From assembly GCF_002207865.1 (NCBI RefSeq), contig NZ_BDQM01000019.1, positions 1-64,000 of the forward strand: DNA of 64,000 nt. The letters are read 5' to 3'. Source of the DNA: Colwellia marinimaniae. GTDB taxonomy: Bacteria; Pseudomonadota; Gammaproteobacteria; Enterobacterales; Alteromonadaceae. Of the stretch, positions 30,562 to 39,311 are shown piece by piece. Numbering within the stretch: position 1 is the stretch's first letter; every line of letters begins with the position of its first letter. The notes under the pieces were generated by a model. It worked only from the letters and a program-made list of their open reading frames with translations. It had not been told where the DNA came from and searched no databases. Position numbers and translations under genes: made by a program.

Positions 30562-30767
30562 TTATTACAAGCTAAACATAGCTTTTTTGACTTAATATTT
30601 CATATTTAGCCTGTTGTTTTGTTTTAATTACAAAACTTTGTATTTACAGCTTAATTAATTGCGTATTTTGTACAATACTTTAGAAATAGCATGATAGAAT
30701 GCGCAAAATTTTGAAGAATAGTTGCGAGCCAAGACTCCCGACCTTATTTGGCAGAGGAAAAATATTT

Positions 30768-32300
30768 ATGACACAAGATAAATTTTTGTGTGACATTGGC
30801 TTTATTGGCCTAGGTGTTATGGGTAAAAATCTGGTGCTTAATTTAGCAGATAATGGCTACAATATTGCAGCATTTGATTTAAGTGATGAAAAGGTTCAAG
30901 CCCTTATTGCTCAAGATGAAATTGAGAACACTACCGGCACTCCACGTGTGTATGGCTGCTCCTCTTATACTGAATTATTGTCGCAACTTAAAGCTCCTCA
31001 CCTTATTGTCTTAAGTGTTCCTGCGGGGGATCCGGTTGACCAAATCTGTGAAAACCTTATTGGTGCGGGTATTCAGCCAGACGATATCATTATTGATACC
31101 GGTAACAGCTTATGGCTTGATACCGTTGCTAGAGAAAAAAAGTACAAGAGTAATTTCTTGTTGTTTTCTTCGGCAGTATCCGGGGGCGAAGTTGGCGCAC
31201 GTTTTGGTCCATCATTAATGCCAAGTGGCTCTCCTTATGCTTGGGCTCGTGTTAAACCAATTTGGGAAGCTATTGCCGCTAAAGTTGATAAGAAAACGGG
31301 TAAACCTATCGAGCGTACTCAACCTGGGCAAGTTATCACTGATGGTGAGCCTTGTACTACTTATATTGGTCCAGCGGGAGCAGGCCATTACGTTAAAATG
31401 GTGCACAACGGTATTGAATATGCGGATATGCAAATAATTTGTGAAGCCTATCACGTATTAAAATCGGCGTTACGTTTAACGTGCGATGAAATTGCTGATA
31501 TATTTTCCCAGTGGAATAAGGGTCCATTAGACAGTTATTTATTGGAAATATCGGTCGAAGTATTACGCCATAAAACCAAGGATACTAATACTCCCTTGGT
31601 TGAGTTGATTCTAGATAAAGCGGGGCAAAAAGGCACTGGGCTTTGGACGGCAATGAGTAGCTTAGAATTGGGTTGTCCAGCACCTACCATAGCTCAAGCG
31701 GTTTATGCTCGCTCTATTTCATCATTTAAAGAGCTACGAACTCAGGCATCAGCATTGCTCACTGGCCCACAACAGACAGCTTTACCTGCAGCAGAGCAGC
31801 AAGAAATTATTGAGCAATTACATGATGCCATGTACTGCGCTAAAATTTGTGCTTATGCCCAAGGTTTCCAGTTAATGAAACTTGCCGGCAAAGAGCATGG
31901 TTGGACCTTAGATTTTGCCAGTATTGCTAAAATTTGGCGTGCGGGTTGCATCATTCGAGCCGCATTCTTGCAGTCGATAACCAATGCTTATCAGCAAAAT
32001 GAGCATTTAGATAATTTAATGCTAGATGATTTCTTTATTAAGCAACTAAATGAGCGACAATTAAACTGGCGCAAAGCGATATGTTTTGCAACTATGCAGG
32101 GTGTACCTATAGGGGCCTTGTCGTCTTCACTTGCTTATTATGATTCAATGCGATGTGAAACATTACCCGCTAATTTGTTGCAAGCTCAGCGAGATTTTTT
32201 TGGTGCTCATACTTTTGAGCGAATTGATAAAACGCCGGGTAAAAAATATCATGTGCAGTGGTCAACCAAGGACAGAGAAACTGTCGTTGTTGATAGCTAA
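30768..32300 (+). CDS. gnd: 6-phosphogluconate dehydrogenase, decarboxylating
   Basis: Oxidative pentose phosphate enzyme producing ribulose-5-phosphate and NADPH. 510 residues from ATG 30768, with GAGGAAA upstream; an in-frame ATG at 30699 would add 23 residues not seen in the family. N-terminal IGLGVMGKNLVLNLADNGY binds the cofactor; KMVHNGIEYADMQ is the Gnd signature containing the catalytic lysine. Longer than the E. coli enzyme (468). Separated from gapA by divergent promoters. Confidence 0.93.
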   Translation: MTQDKFLCDIGFIGLGVMGKNLVLNLADNGYNIAAFDLSDEKVQALIAQDEIENTTGTPRVYGCSSYTELLSQLKAPHLIVLSVPAGDPVDQICENLIGAGIQPDDIIIDTGNSLWLDTVAREKKYKSNFLLFSSAVSGGEVGARFGPSLMPSGSPYAWARVKPIWEAIAAKVDKKTGKPIERTQPGQVITDGEPCTTYIGPAGAGHYVKMVHNGIEYADMQIICEAYHVLKSALRLTCDEIADIFSQWNKGPLDSYLLEISVEVLRHKTKDTNTPLVELILDKAGQKGTGLWTAMSSLELGCPAPTIAQAVYARSISSFKELRTQASALLTGPQQTALPAAEQQEIIEQLHDAMYCAKICAYAQGFQLMKLAGKEHGWTLDFASIAKIWRAGCIIRAAFLQSITNAYQQNEHLDNLMLDDFFIKQLNERQLNWRKAICFATMQGVPIGALSSSLAYYDSMRCETLPANLLQAQRDFFGAHTFERIDKTPGKKYHVQWSTKDRETVVVDS

Positions 32301-32311
32301 GGGTTCAAATT

Positions 32312-32689
32312 ATGACAAATAATGATGATTATAAAAATAAACTCACCGATGATGCTTATAAAGTATGTCGGTTAGCGGCTACTGAACAGCCCTTTAGTGG
32401 TATTTATAATGATCACTGGCAGCAGGGCACATATCATTGTGCCTGCTGTGAGCAAGCTTTATTTACCAGTGAAAGTAAGTTTGATACCGGCTGTGGCTGG
32501 CCTAGCTTCTTTGCCAGTATTGAAAAACAAGTGCTATATAAAACGGATAGCTCAAATGGCATGCAACGGGTAGAGATTCAGTGCCAAAACTGTTTATCTC
32601 ATCTTGGGCATGTCTTTGACGATGGCCCGAAACCTACGGGTAAACGTTATTGCGTTAACTCACTTAGCTTAAACTTTCAGCCTACATAA
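32312..32689 (+). CDS. msrB: Peptide-methionine (R)-S-oxide reductase
   Basis: Repairs methionine-R-sulfoxide. 125 residues. Zinc-binding pairs CACC and CQNC and the catalytic Cys in RYCVNSLSL are present, as is the family motif FDTGCGWPSF. It lies 11 bases after gnd and is probably co-transcribed with it. Confidence 0.94.
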   Translation: MTNNDDYKNKLTDDAYKVCRLAATEQPFSGIYNDHWQQGTYHCACCEQALFTSESKFDTGCGWPSFFASIEKQVLYKTDSSNGMQRVEIQCQNCLSHLGHVFDDGPKPTGKRYCVNSLSLNFQPT

Positions 32690-32759
32690 GCGGTAACAGC
32701 AATGTTGCTTAGTCGTATATAGCACTATCGCTGCCCCCTTAACCAGGTACTTACCCAGA

Positions 32760-33644
32760 TTAATAACTTGGGCTAGTAAATTGTCCCGCGGTAATTTTAG
32801 CAAAGGTAGTGCGCGCGACTTTATCAAGAAACTTTGCATCTAGGCTTTTAGCTTGTTGATAGTTCTTAAGGTTAGCTTCTATCCTCTGGTCGGGCTTATC
32901 TTGTAATAACTGGTATATCCGTAACCATATATATGCTTGCTTATATTGCTTCTTCTGCGTGAATATCGTGGCTAGGGTCTGTAATATTTCAGCAGGCAGT
33001 TCAGTGCCAGGTTGATGAAGTTCAAGGGCACGGTATAACAAGCCCAAGGTTTTATTGCGGTCTCGTTTTATATAATAGGTGGCTAAATGCAGTTGTGCCG
33101 TTGAGTTTTCAAGTATCGGTGTGCCTTCTAGTTTTAAAAACTCGGCTAGGGCCAAGGTATTTCCTTCCCGGGACCAGTGATAATAAAGCAGGTGTGGGTG
33201 CTTAGCCTGAGCACTTTGTTCGGTTAGTAATGATAAATTCGCTTGAGCTTTTATTAAATTATCTTTTCTTAGCGTGGTTTTTTCTTTTAATTTGATGTGT
33301 TGGATTTGAGAAGCCAGTGACATACATTTAATATACCCCTCATAAGCAACAAGTAAGCTGTATTTATCAACATCAAGGTTTTTATCTTTGACATTAATTC
33401 GTGCAAAAATGACTTGGTTTCGTTGGGTTTTACACCAGCTATCTTGGCCAAAATCATTACATATATCTTCATTTTCCTTACACAATTGCATCAAGGTAAC
33501 ACTGCTGTCACAGGCATTAAGAGTTAGCACTAAAATGAGGGGCCAGCATTTGCTAACCGAGGGAAATCGTAACTGTATTATTTTTCGAAAAGCAATCATA
33601 AAAACACCAAAAAGATTTTTGTAACCGGTAGAGAAATAATTCAT
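32760..33644 (-). CDS. DUF2989-type lipoprotein
   Basis: Looks like the DUF2989 family of gammaproteobacterial lipoproteins of unknown function. 294 residues as listed; the Met at residue 16 (base 33599) is an alternative start that would give a shorter signal peptide. A hydrophobic segment ends in the lipobox LTLNAC, predicting lipid attachment to the Cys at about residue 45 and an envelope location. The rest is helical, and residues 190-270 look TPR-like (AQLHLATYYIKRD, LYRALELHQPG, AYIWLRIYQLL). Neither strand-neighbour suggests a pathway. Family assignment is from recall of the pattern, not from a search. Confidence 0.7.
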   Translation of the reverse strand: MNYFSTGYKNLFGVFMIAFRKIIQLRFPSVSKCWPLILVLTLNACDSSVTLMQLCKENEDICNDFGQDSWCKTQRNQVIFARINVKDKNLDVDKYSLLVAYEGYIKCMSLASQIQHIKLKEKTTLRKDNLIKAQANLSLLTEQSAQAKHPHLLYYHWSREGNTLALAEFLKLEGTPILENSTAQLHLATYYIKRDRNKTLGLLYRALELHQPGTELPAEILQTLATIFTQKKQYKQAYIWLRIYQLLQDKPDQRIEANLKNYQQAKSLDAKFLDKVARTTFAKITAGQFTSPSY

Positions 33645-33751
33645 ACTGAATTACAATACGCCCGTGAGTATAACCCAACTAGCTATTATCGATTCTAGAA
33701 CACTATGATAATAGCCTATTGTTTAATTGACTGAAATAAAAGGTTTAAGTA

Positions 33752-35203
33752 ATGACTTCTCATCTTGAGGAAAAATATCAAGCAAGCTGGCAAGAGCGTC
33801 AAACGTTCGCAGAAAATATGCAACCCCTTATTGGACAGTTGTATCGTAATAAAGGCATTGAAATTTCAGTGTACGGTCGCCAGTTATTAAATGCGTCTCC
33901 TATTGATATTATTAAAGCACATAAGTCTGTTGCTCTACATGAAGCAAGCAAATTACGTTTACGTGAAAGTTTCCCTTTTGTTGAAGCCATTAGCAAAATG
34001 GAACTAGCACCTGCTCGCATTGATGTCGGTAAACTAGCCTATAGTTATTTATACCTTGGTAAAGCCAATGACCTATCGATTGAACAATACTTAGAGAAAG
34101 AGTTATCAGTAGAAAGTCGTGAAAACACCGGTCAAAAAAGCCAAGACGTAGTGCTTTATGGTTTTGGTCGAATTGGTCGCTTGTTAGCGCGTTTATTAAT
34201 TGAGCGTGCCGGACCAAATGCGACACTAAACCTTCGTGCTATCGTTTTACGTCCCAGTAAAGGCGCCGATGATCTAGAAAAACGTGCGAGTTTACTCCGT
34301 CGTGATTCCGTTCATGGTGCTTTTAATGGCAGCATTACTATTGATAAAGAAAATAATGTCATTAAAGCCAACGGTGCCTTTATCAAAGTGATTTATGCCA
34401 ATTCACCGGCTGAAATCGATTACACTGCATATGGTATTAATAACGCCTTAGTTGTTGATAATACCGGTATCTGGACGGATGAAGAAGGTTTAGGGCAACA
34501 TCTTAAATCTAAAGGTGTTGGTAAAGTATTACTAACAGCACCGGCTAAAGGTGATATTAAAAACATCGTTTATGGTGTTAACCACGATATGATATTAGCT
34601 TCAGATAAAATTATTTCTGCTGCTAGTTGTACAACGAATGCGATTACCCCGGTATTAAAAGCGATTAATGATGAATACGGTATTCGCAATGGCCATGTGG
34701 AAACTATCCACTCATATACCAACGATCAAAACTTGATTGATAATTACCATCCAGCACCACGTCGTGGTCGCAGTGCGCCTTTAAATATGGTTATCAGCAC
34801 TACGGGTGCAGCTAAAGCGGTGGCTAAAGCATTACCTGAGCTGAAAGGTTTATTAACGGGTAACGCAATTCGAGTGCCAACGCCAAATGTTTCCATGGCT
34901 ATCTTGAACTTGAACCTGAAAAAATCAACGGATAAAGCAGCGTTAAATGATTACTTACGTAATATTTCATTGAACTCGCCTTTACAAAACCAAATTGATT
35001 ATACCGCTTCGACCGAAATCGTTTCTAGCGATTTAGTTGGCTCACGTTATGCGGGTGTTGTTGATTCACAAGCAACAATTGTTGAGGGTGATCGTGCGGT
35101 ATTATACATTTGGTATGACAATGAGTTTGGTTATAGCTGTCAAGTATTGCAAGTTATGCTTGAAATGTCAGGAATTACGGTACCTAGCTTACCGCATAAA
35201 TAA
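33752..35203 (+). CDS. Long-form glyceraldehyde-3-phosphate dehydrogenase
   Basis: 483 residues: an N-terminal extension of about 130 residues, mostly helical, then a complete GAPDH core starting VVLYGFGRIGRLLARLL, catalytic Cys in SAASCTTNAITPVL and C-terminal WYDNEFGYSCQVLQVM. Such ~480-residue GAPDHs occur in Vibrio, Shewanella and relatives next to a normal gapA. Cofactor and direction preference (glycolytic or gluconeogenic) cannot be read from the sequence. It stands alone, with its own strong terminator downstream. Confidence 0.9.
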   Translation: MTSHLEEKYQASWQERQTFAENMQPLIGQLYRNKGIEISVYGRQLLNASPIDIIKAHKSVALHEASKLRLRESFPFVEAISKMELAPARIDVGKLAYSYLYLGKANDLSIEQYLEKELSVESRENTGQKSQDVVLYGFGRIGRLLARLLIERAGPNATLNLRAIVLRPSKGADDLEKRASLLRRDSVHGAFNGSITIDKENNVIKANGAFIKVIYANSPAEIDYTAYGINNALVVDNTGIWTDEEGLGQHLKSKGVGKVLLTAPAKGDIKNIVYGVNHDMILASDKIISAASCTTNAITPVLKAINDEYGIRNGHVETIHSYTNDQNLIDNYHPAPRRGRSAPLNMVISTTGAAKAVAKALPELKGLLTGNAIRVPTPNVSMAILNLNLKKSTDKAALNDYLRNISLNSPLQNQIDYTASTEIVSSDLVGSRYAGVVDSQATIVEGDRAVLYIWYDNEFGYSCQVLQVMLEMSGITVPSLPHK

Positions 35204-35228
35204 ATTCACTTAATAAACATAAGTGAAT

Positions 35229-35266
35229 AAAAAAAGCGCATATTATATAATAATATGCGCTTTTTT
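35229..35266. terminator. Bidirectional hairpin terminator after long GAPDH
   Basis: AAAAAAAGCGCATATTA, short loop, TAATATGCGCTTTTTT: a perfect long stem with flanking A and T tracts, 26 bases after the stop. Confidence 0.9.
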
Positions 35267-35315
35267 GTTTTAGTAGTCGTTATTTTTTAGTGGCTGGTAA
35301 TAACAACTCACTTAA

Positions 35316-35578
35316 TACCAAATTGATTAAGTTCTTTCCCACTCAGCGAGAATTAAAAGGCTTAGAGACAAGGCATTGATTGAAGAGAATGGTTACTCCC
35401 TTCTCCAAATCAATAACGCTGTGTGTAAGCCTTTTAAACTCGCCCTCGGGAGCTTACTCGATGACCACTAACTTCGTTAAATTCATTTGATTTAGAGTGA
35501 CTAAACCGAAACGAATTTACCTTGTTATTGAACATCGAGCATAACTCTGAGTTGGGAAGAAATTTAATCAAATTGGTA
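35316..35578. mobile_element. MITE-like element with about 31-bp terminal inverted repeats
   Basis: 263 bases with no coding capacity. The ends are near-perfect inverted repeats: left TACCAAATTGATTAAGTTCT (continuing TTCCCACTCAG), right end CTGAGTTGGGAAGAAATTTA continuing to TTGGTA at 35578. Inside, a second inverted repeat (AAAAGGCTTAGAGAC near 35357, with the inverse GTGTAAGCCTTTT near 35415) would form a hairpin. No clear target-site duplication. Elements like this lack a transposase and depend on one in trans. Confidence 0.75.
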
Positions 35579-35645
35579 TAATACTTATGTTTTTCAGCGG
35601 TCGGCCGATAAATGTTTATTGCTAATTAATACACAAGGGGGATTT

Positions 35646-35843
35646 ATGTCTATCAGCTTAGGTCAAAATAATTCTGTTGCTGCGCAATCTAACTTTGGTG
35701 CTGAATTTCTCACTGCAGCAGTAGCTAAAAGCCAGCAAGAATTAGAGGGACAAATGGTATTACAGCTTATTCAATCAGCCAATATAAATAATGTGCCCGC
35801 GCCTATGGGCAATAGTGGTTTTCAAGTCAATATTAAGGTGTAA
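35646..35843 (+). CDS. YjfB-like putative motility protein
   Basis: 65 residues from ATG 35646, preceded by AAGGGGGA; an upstream TTG at 35619 is less likely. The pattern of a Ser/Ala/Gln-rich helical N-terminus (AAVAKSQQELEGQMVLQLIQS) and a small C-terminal end resembles the YjfB family of putative motility proteins; I am moderately sure. The gene is isolated, just after the MITE-like element, whose right end may sit in its promoter. Confidence 0.6.
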   Translation: MSISLGQNNSVAAQSNFGAEFLTAAVAKSQQELEGQMVLQLIQSANINNVPAPMGNSGFQVNIKV

Positions 35844-35898
35844 AGCCTTTATCTTATGGCCCTGACTTACCAAGGGTATTTGTCAAACTAGGTGTCGC

Positions 35899-36237
35899 TT
35901 AAATACAACGAGCAGGTTTAGGTAATCCTGCATATTTTGTTGCTTGTTTAGCGGGTCCCTCAGGAAATAACTTATACAAATAACGACTGCTAGCCTTTTC
36001 TGCACCAAACTCTGCTTTCATCGCTTTGGTGAGTGCCCTAATAGCAGGAGAGGTGTTATAGGTGAGATAAAACTCTCTGACAAAGTTAATCACTTCCCAA
36101 TGGGCATCCGTTAGCTCAAAATTATCATGATTTGCCATAACCAAGGCTAATTCTTTTTGCCACAACTGATGATCAAGTAAATATCCGTGTTTATCTGTTG
36201 GAATAATTTTGTCTTGAAAAATTAATGCTATTGCCAT
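35899..36237 (-). CDS. tusE: Sulfurtransferase TusE (DsrC family)
   Basis: Accepts persulfide sulfur from TusBCD and passes it to MnmA for 2-thiolation of tRNA wobble uridine. 112 residues. The DsrC pattern is visible: [21 protein letters not shown] and the C-terminal arm with the conserved penultimate Cys (PARCI, Cys111). Last gene of tusD-tusC-tusB-tusE, overlapping tusB by 10 bases. Confidence 0.93.
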   Translation of the reverse strand: MAIALIFQDKIIPTDKHGYLLDHQLWQKELALVMANHDNFELTDAHWEVINFVREFYLTYNTSPAIRALTKAMKAEFGAEKASSRYLYKLFPEGPAKQATKYAGLPKPARCI

Positions 36238-36521
36238 GTGATCACTTTATTATGGGTAAAGGTTAATTCAACAACATCGCTAATTTCAATGGTGTTGACC
36301 GCTGTTATGATTTCAATGGCTCTTGCCTGTGCATGACTGGCGATAATATTGATATTAACCGAGCCTACTCGTTTGATTAAGCTATCCATCAACGAGTGTT
36401 TAAGGTTATAACAGCCATCATCCATCAATACTACGGAGTCTCGATGGTCTAGCACACTTAAACATTGGGCAAAGTCATTGCTAGCAAAAGCGGATTGTCG
36501 TATTAAATGTAAAGTACTCAT
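36228..36521 (-). CDS. tusB: Sulfurtransferase complex subunit TusB
   Basis: DsrH-like subunit of the TusBCD sulfur relay. 97 residues starting [15 protein letters not shown], with [10 protein letters not shown] in the mid-region. It follows tusC and overlaps tusE. Confidence 0.88.
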   Translation of the reverse strand: MSTLHLIRQSAFASNDFAQCLSVLDHRDSVVLMDDGCYNLKHSLMDSLIKRVGSVNINIIASHAQARAIEIITAVNTIEISDVVELTFTHNKVITWQ

Positions 36522-36559
36522 GTTCGTTTCCTTAAATAAAAGCTCTTAAATATAAAGCC

Positions 36560-36955
36560 TTAAAACCTCAGTACATGTTGGTGGCGGTTAAGCGCTAAAC
36601 CAAATTCAATACTCGATAATACTTGTACATCATCAATATGAAAATCTTCATCGAGTTGACGACTGGCTAATGACGGCTGGCAAACGTATATGTCTTCAAT
36701 ATCATAGAACTCAAAAGCCGAAAACGTTTTTAAATAATCTTTAATGCCAAGCAAGCTGCCGTCTTGCTTATCCATCAGTTGATAAACACCATCACCTTGA
36801 AAGAATAACGAAACCTTTTGTTCAAATGCAGCAAAAATTAACGCAACATCAAGGGCATCTTTACCATGGCTACTACTAAAAGGCGCTTTACTGTTAATGA
36901 TTGCCAGAACACTTTCTTGTGGCGATGCAGAGGAGTTTTGCTCTATTGAGGTCAT
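36560..36955 (-). CDS. tusC: Sulfurtransferase complex subunit TusC
   Basis: DsrF-like subunit of the TusBCD complex. 131 residues with AIINSKAPFSSSHGKDALDVAL and VSLFFQGDGVYQL, typical of DsrE/F-fold proteins. The start overlaps the tusD stop by one base (TAATG), indicating coupling. Confidence 0.9.
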   Translation of the reverse strand: MTSIEQNSSASPQESVLAIINSKAPFSSSHGKDALDVALIFAAFEQKVSLFFQGDGVYQLMDKQDGSLLGIKDYLKTFSAFEFYDIEDIYVCQPSLASRQLDEDFHIDDVQVLSSIEFGLALNRHQHVLRF

Positions 36956-37323
36956 TAAAATTGTACCAAGCGCGATGCTTTTGTTGTTAACTCAACTAAT
37001 TCACCTAAACCTGAGACGGTAAAGGCTTTATTTATTTTGTCATTATCTATGGCATCACAAGCTATACCACGTTTTTCTGCTGCAGTAATGCAAATATGTA
37101 GTGGTAATTGATACTGTTTTTGCAGTCGTTGCCAGTGTTCAATAGCCTGGTATTCATCACTAGCAATGCTAATATTTTCATTCGCATGCATTACGCCATC
37201 TTGGTAAAAGAACACGCCAATAACGTTGATGCCAGCGACTAATGCCGCCTCGACATACGTTAACGCGGTAATCGTTAGGTGGCTATAGGGGGGAGTAGTT
37301 ATTACTACAGCAAGAGTTTTCAC
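36955..37323 (-). CDS. tusD: Sulfurtransferase complex subunit TusD
   Basis: DsrE-like subunit that carries the active Cys of TusBCD. 122 residues. The catalytic region is LPLHICITAAEKRGI (Cys in HICIT), and GVFFYQDGVMHANEN is the family core. First of the tus genes, with yccA immediately upstream on the same strand behind a terminator. Confidence 0.9.
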   Translation of the reverse strand: MKTLAVVITTPPYSHLTITALTYVEAALVAGINVIGVFFYQDGVMHANENISIASDEYQAIEHWQRLQKQYQLPLHICITAAEKRGIACDAIDNDKINKAFTVSGLGELVELTTKASRLVQF

Positions 37324-37351
37324 AACACATCCATCATAAAAAATAAATCAA

Positions 37352-37381
37352 AAAAAAGCCCCGCAATTGCGAGGCTTTTAT
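37352..37381. terminator. Bidirectional terminator between yccA and tusD
   Basis: AAAAGCCCCGCAATTGCGAGGCTTTT with an A tract to the left and T tract to the right: stem GCC..CGCAATTGCG..GGC. On the minus strand it would end yccA transcription before tusD. Confidence 0.85.
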
Positions 37382-37425
37382 TATAAATGATTATAAAGCT
37401 TTTTCAGCTAAATTTTTAGTATTAA

Positions 37426-38094
37426 CTAATCATCGTTGTTTAATACGCCTAATAACATAAGTAAGTGGACAAAAATGTTATAGATGCTTAAGTATAAAGA
37501 AATAGTGGCACGAATGTAGTTACGCTCACCACCATTAATAATACGGCTAGTATCATATAAGATTAAGCCTGACATAATCATAATGATTGCTGCACTAATC
37601 GCTAAAGAAAGCGCTGGAATTTGAAAGAAGAAATTAGCAACCATTGCCACCAATGCCACAACCATACCGACCATTAAGAAGCCGCCCATAAATGAGAAGT
37701 CTTTTTTACTGGTTAGTGCATAACCTGAAAGCGCAAAAAATATTAATGCTGTACCACCAAGTGCTTGCATGATTAACGCGCCGCCACCCGGCATTGCCGC
37801 GTAAGAACTTAACATTGGCCCTAAAGAAGCACCCATTAAACCGGTGAACGCAAAAATCCAATAAATACCACTGGCAGAATCTGCTTTTTTGTTAACAACA
37901 AACATTAAACCAAAAGCCACTAACGTCATAACAAGCGCAGCACCGGATGGTAGGTTCATCGCCATGGAAATGCCTGCTGTTACGGCACTGAACCCTAGTG
38001 TCATTGATAACAACATATAAGTATTTTTCAATACTTTATTAATTTCTAGCGCCGTACTTTGACTCGCCGTTTGAAAACTCATATTAGATTGCAT
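37426..38094 (-). CDS. yccA: Bax inhibitor-1 / YccA family membrane protein
   Basis: 222 residues with seven hydrophobic segments, an N-terminal cytosolic stretch and the family end IYNIFVHLLMLLGVLNND. E. coli YccA is a modulator and substrate of the FtsH protease. Here it precedes tusDCBE, paralleling the yccA-tusE neighbourhood of E. coli and the yccA-tus order in Pseudomonas. Confidence 0.9.
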   Translation of the reverse strand: MQSNMSFQTASQSTALEINKVLKNTYMLLSMTLGFSAVTAGISMAMNLPSGAALVMTLVAFGLMFVVNKKADSASGIYWIFAFTGLMGASLGPMLSSYAAMPGGGALIMQALGGTALIFFALSGYALTSKKDFSFMGGFLMVGMVVALVAMVANFFFQIPALSLAISAAIIMIMSGLILYDTSRIINGGERNYIRATISLYLSIYNIFVHLLMLLGVLNNDD

Positions 38095-38356
38095 AAAACT
38101 TCCTTAAGAATTTAATTCTATTTACTTGTTATAAGCTAAGATAAGGTCATTTTAGATAAGTTCAAGTTTTTATTATTTATATAACTGTATAACCGACTTA
38201 CGCTAACTTGCTGCCTTATGACATATTATGGCATGGTGATTTTTAAAATACTATGCTTTGCTTTGTTTAACAGTGGCAATAAGTTGTTTTTTTTTGTAAC
38301 AAAGGATAACCCTTTTACCTATGCATTGCTTAAGGTGCTAAACAAAAGGGCGTTAG

Positions 38357-38973
38357 TTAACACTGTTGCCAGTTTAGTCCTAAAGTTTTATAACTGTCGA
38401 TAATCTCTTGTTTTCTTTTACAGTCATTACTGTGATCGTTAATCAAACCTGAGGCTTGTAAATGAGCATATAGAGTGGTTGAACCGACAAATTTGAAGCC
38501 CCGCTTTTTTAAATCCTTACTTAAATTATCCGAAATAGGGGAGGTGGCCGGATAATCACTCAATTGCTGTAAATTACTGACTTGTACCTTGTTATCGACA
38601 AATGCCCAAATGTAGTTAATAAAACTACCAAATTCCTTTTGTATGGCAATAAAACATTTAGCGTTATTAACGGTGGCGGCAATTTTCCCTGGTGACGAAT
38701 AATACTGGCATCGAGCACTAGACGTTGTTCATCCGCCAAAGTAAATAAAGCGACTTTATTAACATCAAAGTTTGCAAAGGCTTTTCTGTAGCCATCACGT
38801 CGCTTTAATATGGTATACCAACTTAAACCCGCCTGAGCTGATTCAAGTACAAGGTATTCAAACATCTTATCATCATCAAGAACAGGAACCCCCCATTCTT
38901 CATCATGGTATTTAACATAGTCTAGCTTCGTTGTGTCTAACCAAGGGCAACGGCAGGTATTTTCAGCTGTCAT
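38357..38973 (-). pseudogene. tag: DNA-3-methyladenine glycosylase I with one frameshift
   Basis: Excises 3-methyladenine from DNA. The N-terminal frame (from ATG 38973) gives CRCPWLDTTKLDYVKYHDEEWGVP through RHQGK, then runs out of frame. The remainder continues in another frame as IAATVNNAKCFIAIQKEF...SDYPATSPISDNLSKDLKKRGFKFVG. The break lies in an AAAA run (plus strand TTTT 38683-38686); one extra A restores a protein of about 205 residues. Zinc ligands (N-terminal Cys, C-terminal DHSNDC) are all encoded. Either recent inactivation or a homopolymer sequencing error. Confidence 0.85.
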
Positions 38974-39078
38974 TGGGACATTCCTTCTTTGATGTTAATT
39001 AAATTGCTGGAAAAAAAAGCAAGCTGGTTGTTTTTTTAGCAAACAAACTTAAAACAAGCATAAATACTAAAATAGTGC

Positions 39079-39107
39079 TTTACAAGCCATTGGAGAGACT
39101 TTAATAT
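39079..39107 (+). promoter_or_regulatory. tRNA-Ser promoter (copy 1)
   Basis: TTTACA, exactly 17 bases, TAATAT, followed by a short GC-containing discriminator (TCGCC). It lies about 50 bases before the tRNA and has the same layout as copy 2. Confidence 0.75.
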
Positions 39108-39158
39108 TCGCCTCGTTCTCAAGCAAGCATTGTTTTATCAGCTTATTTGTTAACTTCA

Positions 39159-39249
39159 GGTGAGATGGCTGAGTGGTCGAAAGCACCGGTCTTGAAAACC
39201 GGCGAGGGTTTGTAGCCCTCCTAGAGTTCAAATCTCTATCTCACCGCCA
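39159..39249 (+). tRNA. tRNA-Ser(UGA), copy 1
   Basis: 91 bases including encoded CCA. Acceptor arms are GGTGAGA and TCTCACC with discriminator G. D-arm GGCTGAGTGGTCGAAAGC, anticodon stem CCGGT/ACCGG, loop CTTGAAA with anticodon TGA at 39193-39195, long class II variable arm GAGGGTTTGTAGCCCTC, and T-arm TAGAG-TTCAAAT-CTCTA. Reads UCA-type serine codons. Identical over its whole length to the copy at 53364. Confidence 0.97.
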
Positions 39250-39259
39250 CATTCTAAGA

Positions 39260-39288
39260 AACCGCAACTTTAACGAGTTGCGGTTTTT
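39260..39288 (+). terminator. Terminator of tRNA-Ser copy 1
   Basis: AACCGCAACT, loop TTAACG, AGTTGCGGTT and a T tract. The same hairpin recurs after the tRNA-derived remnant near 58.0 kb. Confidence 0.9.
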
Positions 39289-39311
39289 TGCATTATGACG
39301 TTAAAAAAAAC

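Noticed and set aside
38218..38403. 61-residue plus-strand frame downstream of tag
   Set aside because: It partly overlaps the tag C-terminus on the other strand, has no ribosome-binding site, and its composition is that of AT-rich spacer.
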